A stretch of DNA of 6,416 nt from Pseudomonadota bacterium (GTDB taxonomy: Bacteria > Myxococcota > Polyangia > GCA-2747355 > JACKDQ01). The stretch is taken from positions 1 to 6,416 of the forward strand of contig JAUVBO010000175.1 of the NCBI GenBank assembly GCA_030591195.1. Direction: 5' to 3'. Below, one piece after another: positions 5,619-6,416 of this stretch (positions within the stretch are counted from its first letter, which is position 1; the number at the start of each line of letters is the position of its first letter). Made by a program: the position numbers and the translations under genes. Below the pieces are notes generated by a model, which was not told where the DNA came from, did not search any database, and was given only the letters and a program-made list of their open reading frames with translations.

Positions 5619-6416
5619 CTACCAGGCGCTGTGGCGGAGGTAAGCGATCAGCCCCTCGATCTGCCGCGGCGAGAGCCGGACCAGCGCCGCCTCGCCGGTG
5701 CCGAAGGCGCGCATCCGCGTGCCGCTCTTGCCGTGCTTGAGCACGTAGCGCAAGAAGCCGTCGGTCACCGTGTCCAGGTAGGCCTTGCGGCCGACGCCGG
5801 TGCCGTTGGCCGTCTCCTGGTAGCCGGCGCCGGTCTTGCCGTGGCAGCCGCTGCAGACGCGCCGGTAGAGCTCGCCTCCGAGCGCGACGTCGCCCTTGAG
5901 CGGTCCCTCGTCGAGGGTGGCGGGGGCGACCTTGCCGAGCGAGCGGATGTAGGCGACCACGGCCGCGAGCTGCGTGTCGTCGTGGTTGCGCTGCCACGGG
6001 ATCATCGTCGTGCCGGGCCGGCCGAGCTTGATGCTGCGCAGCAGCTGGTCGTCGCTGACCGCGGCGAGGTAGGTCTGGCTGCGAAGGCGCGGCGCGAAGC
6101 CGGCTCGACCTCGGGCCTGCGGGCCGTGGCAGATGGCGCAGTCGGCGCCAAAGAGCTTCTTGCCGGCAGCGATTAGCTTGGGTGTGATCACCACCGTGCG
6201 CATCGCCTGCGGCAGCGGCAGCGGCAGCGGCGGCGGCGGCAGCTTGGCTGGTGGCCTGCCGGTCTGCAGTCGAGCGGCGCCGATGGTCACTGGCTTGCCG
6301 GTCTCGAGCTGTCGGTCCTGGTCATCCTGAAGCGAGAAGTTGCCCTGCTGCGCGACGACTTGCCCCCGGGTGCCGAGGTCGACGACGAGCACGAGGAAGA
6401 TGAAGACCGCCAGAAA
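5619..6416 (-). CDS. Membrane-anchored dihaem c-type cytochrome, 5' end beyond window
   Basis: The frame is open to the right edge, giving 265 visible residues; the start lies outside the window. The first 12 or so residues (FLAVFIFLVLVV) are a membrane helix or signal anchor. A Pro/Leu-rich linker follows (about 55-70), then two cytochrome c domains. Haem-binding CAICH is encoded at 6126-6140 and CSGCH at 5841-5855. Each is followed by a likely axial methionine, in GTTMIPW (Met138) and GTRMRAF (Met235), so both haems are probably His/Met and of fairly high potential. The protein should sit on the outer face of the inner membrane and pass electrons between a quinol-oxidising complex and a terminal oxidase or reductase. 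It could be a stand-alone cytochrome, a CcoP-like subunit or the tail of a cytochrome b/c fusion; the missing N-terminus would settle this. An internal GTG at 6392 is not a credible start because it lies inside the hydrophobic segment. The stop is TAG at 5619-5621. Confidence 0.92.
   Translation of the reverse strand, partial: FLAVFIFLVLVVDLGTRGQVVAQQGNFSLQDDQDRQLETGKPVTIGAARLQTGRPPAKLPPPPLPLPLPQAMRTVVITPKLIAAGKKLFGADCAICHGPQARGRAGFAPRLRSQTYLAAVSDDQLLRSIKLGRPGTTMIPWQRNHDDTQLAAVVAYIRSLGKVAPATLDEGPLKGDVALGGELYRRVCSGCHGKTGAGYQETANGTGVGRKAYLDTVTDGFLRYVLKHGKSGTRMRAFGTGEAALVRLSPRQIEGLIAYLRHSAW
6211..6240. repeat. Short GGCAGC/GGC tandem repeat encoding a Pro/Leu linker
   Basis: Three copies of GGCAGC (6211-6228) are followed by four GGC units (6229-6240). 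On the coding strand they encode alternating Pro-Leu and then a run of Pro in the linker between the membrane anchor and the first haem domain of the cytochrome. The length of such a linker could vary between strains without breaking the frame if whole hexamers or triplets change. Confidence 0.8.

Noticed and set aside
4935..6176. Long plus-strand open frame (413 codons) antisense to the cytochrome and zinc-ribbon genes
   Set aside because: It crosses the gap between two well-supported minus-strand genes and has no domain signature; shadow frame.
5619..6392. Complete cytochrome gene starting at GTG 6392
   Set aside because: That codon lies inside a hydrophobic segment whose frame continues to the window edge, so the true start is outside.
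1..6416. Mobile element, CRISPR array, tRNA or defence island
   Set aside because: No transposase, integrase, regularly spaced repeats, tRNA-like cloverleaf or nuclease/ATPase defence genes were seen on either strand.

Overview
The window is G+C-rich (about two thirds by eye) and densely coded. It holds seven protein-coding genes, all on the minus strand, so transcription runs from the right edge to the left edge. Two genes are cut by the window ends. No RNA gene, CRISPR array, insertion sequence, integrase or attachment site was seen. High G+C, two PilZ-domain proteins side by side, a membrane-anchored dihaem cytochrome c and an iron-dependent alcohol dehydrogenase fit a free-living Gram-negative bacterium, perhaps of the Myxococcota/deltaproteobacterial kind. 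That taxonomic placement is an impression, not something the sequence proves.

In transcription order: (1) 6416-5619, the C-terminal part of a membrane-anchored dihaem c-type cytochrome; (2) about 5558-4665, an unrecognised protein with an N-terminal four-cysteine zinc ribbon, a charged helix, one membrane helix, an outer domain and a very basic Pro/Arg tail; (3) 4596-3892, a YcgR-like soluble PilZ protein; (4) 3812-3354, a small PilZ protein anchored by a glycine-zipper hairpin; (5) 3329-2178, an iron-containing alcohol dehydrogenase; (6) 2144-789, a glutamine-synthetase-family gamma-glutamylamide ligase; (7) 721-1, the start of an unrecognised multi-pass membrane protein. Gaps are 24-79 bases, so there is no gene-free stretch above 300 bases.

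Two themes stand out. The alcohol dehydrogenase and the glutamine-synthetase-like enzyme are 33 bases apart and would suit a gamma-glutamylation route for an amino-alcohol or a related amine: the ligase masks the amine and the dehydrogenase oxidises the alcohol group. The ligase lacks the active-site flap glutamate and the ammonium-site motif of true glutamine synthetase, which supports an amine substrate other than ammonia. The second theme is cyclic-di-GMP signalling: both PilZ proteins keep the RxxxR and NxSxxG binding motifs, and the second ends only 24 bases before the dehydrogenase start. Whether c-di-GMP and the metabolic pair are functionally linked cannot be decided here.

Smaller items include a perfect 9-bp inverted repeat over the stop codon of the ligase gene, a plausible sigma-70-type promoter in front of the first PilZ gene, a GC-rich hairpin plus AT-rich spot between the PilZ genes, and a run of nine C (coding strand) inside the first PilZ gene.
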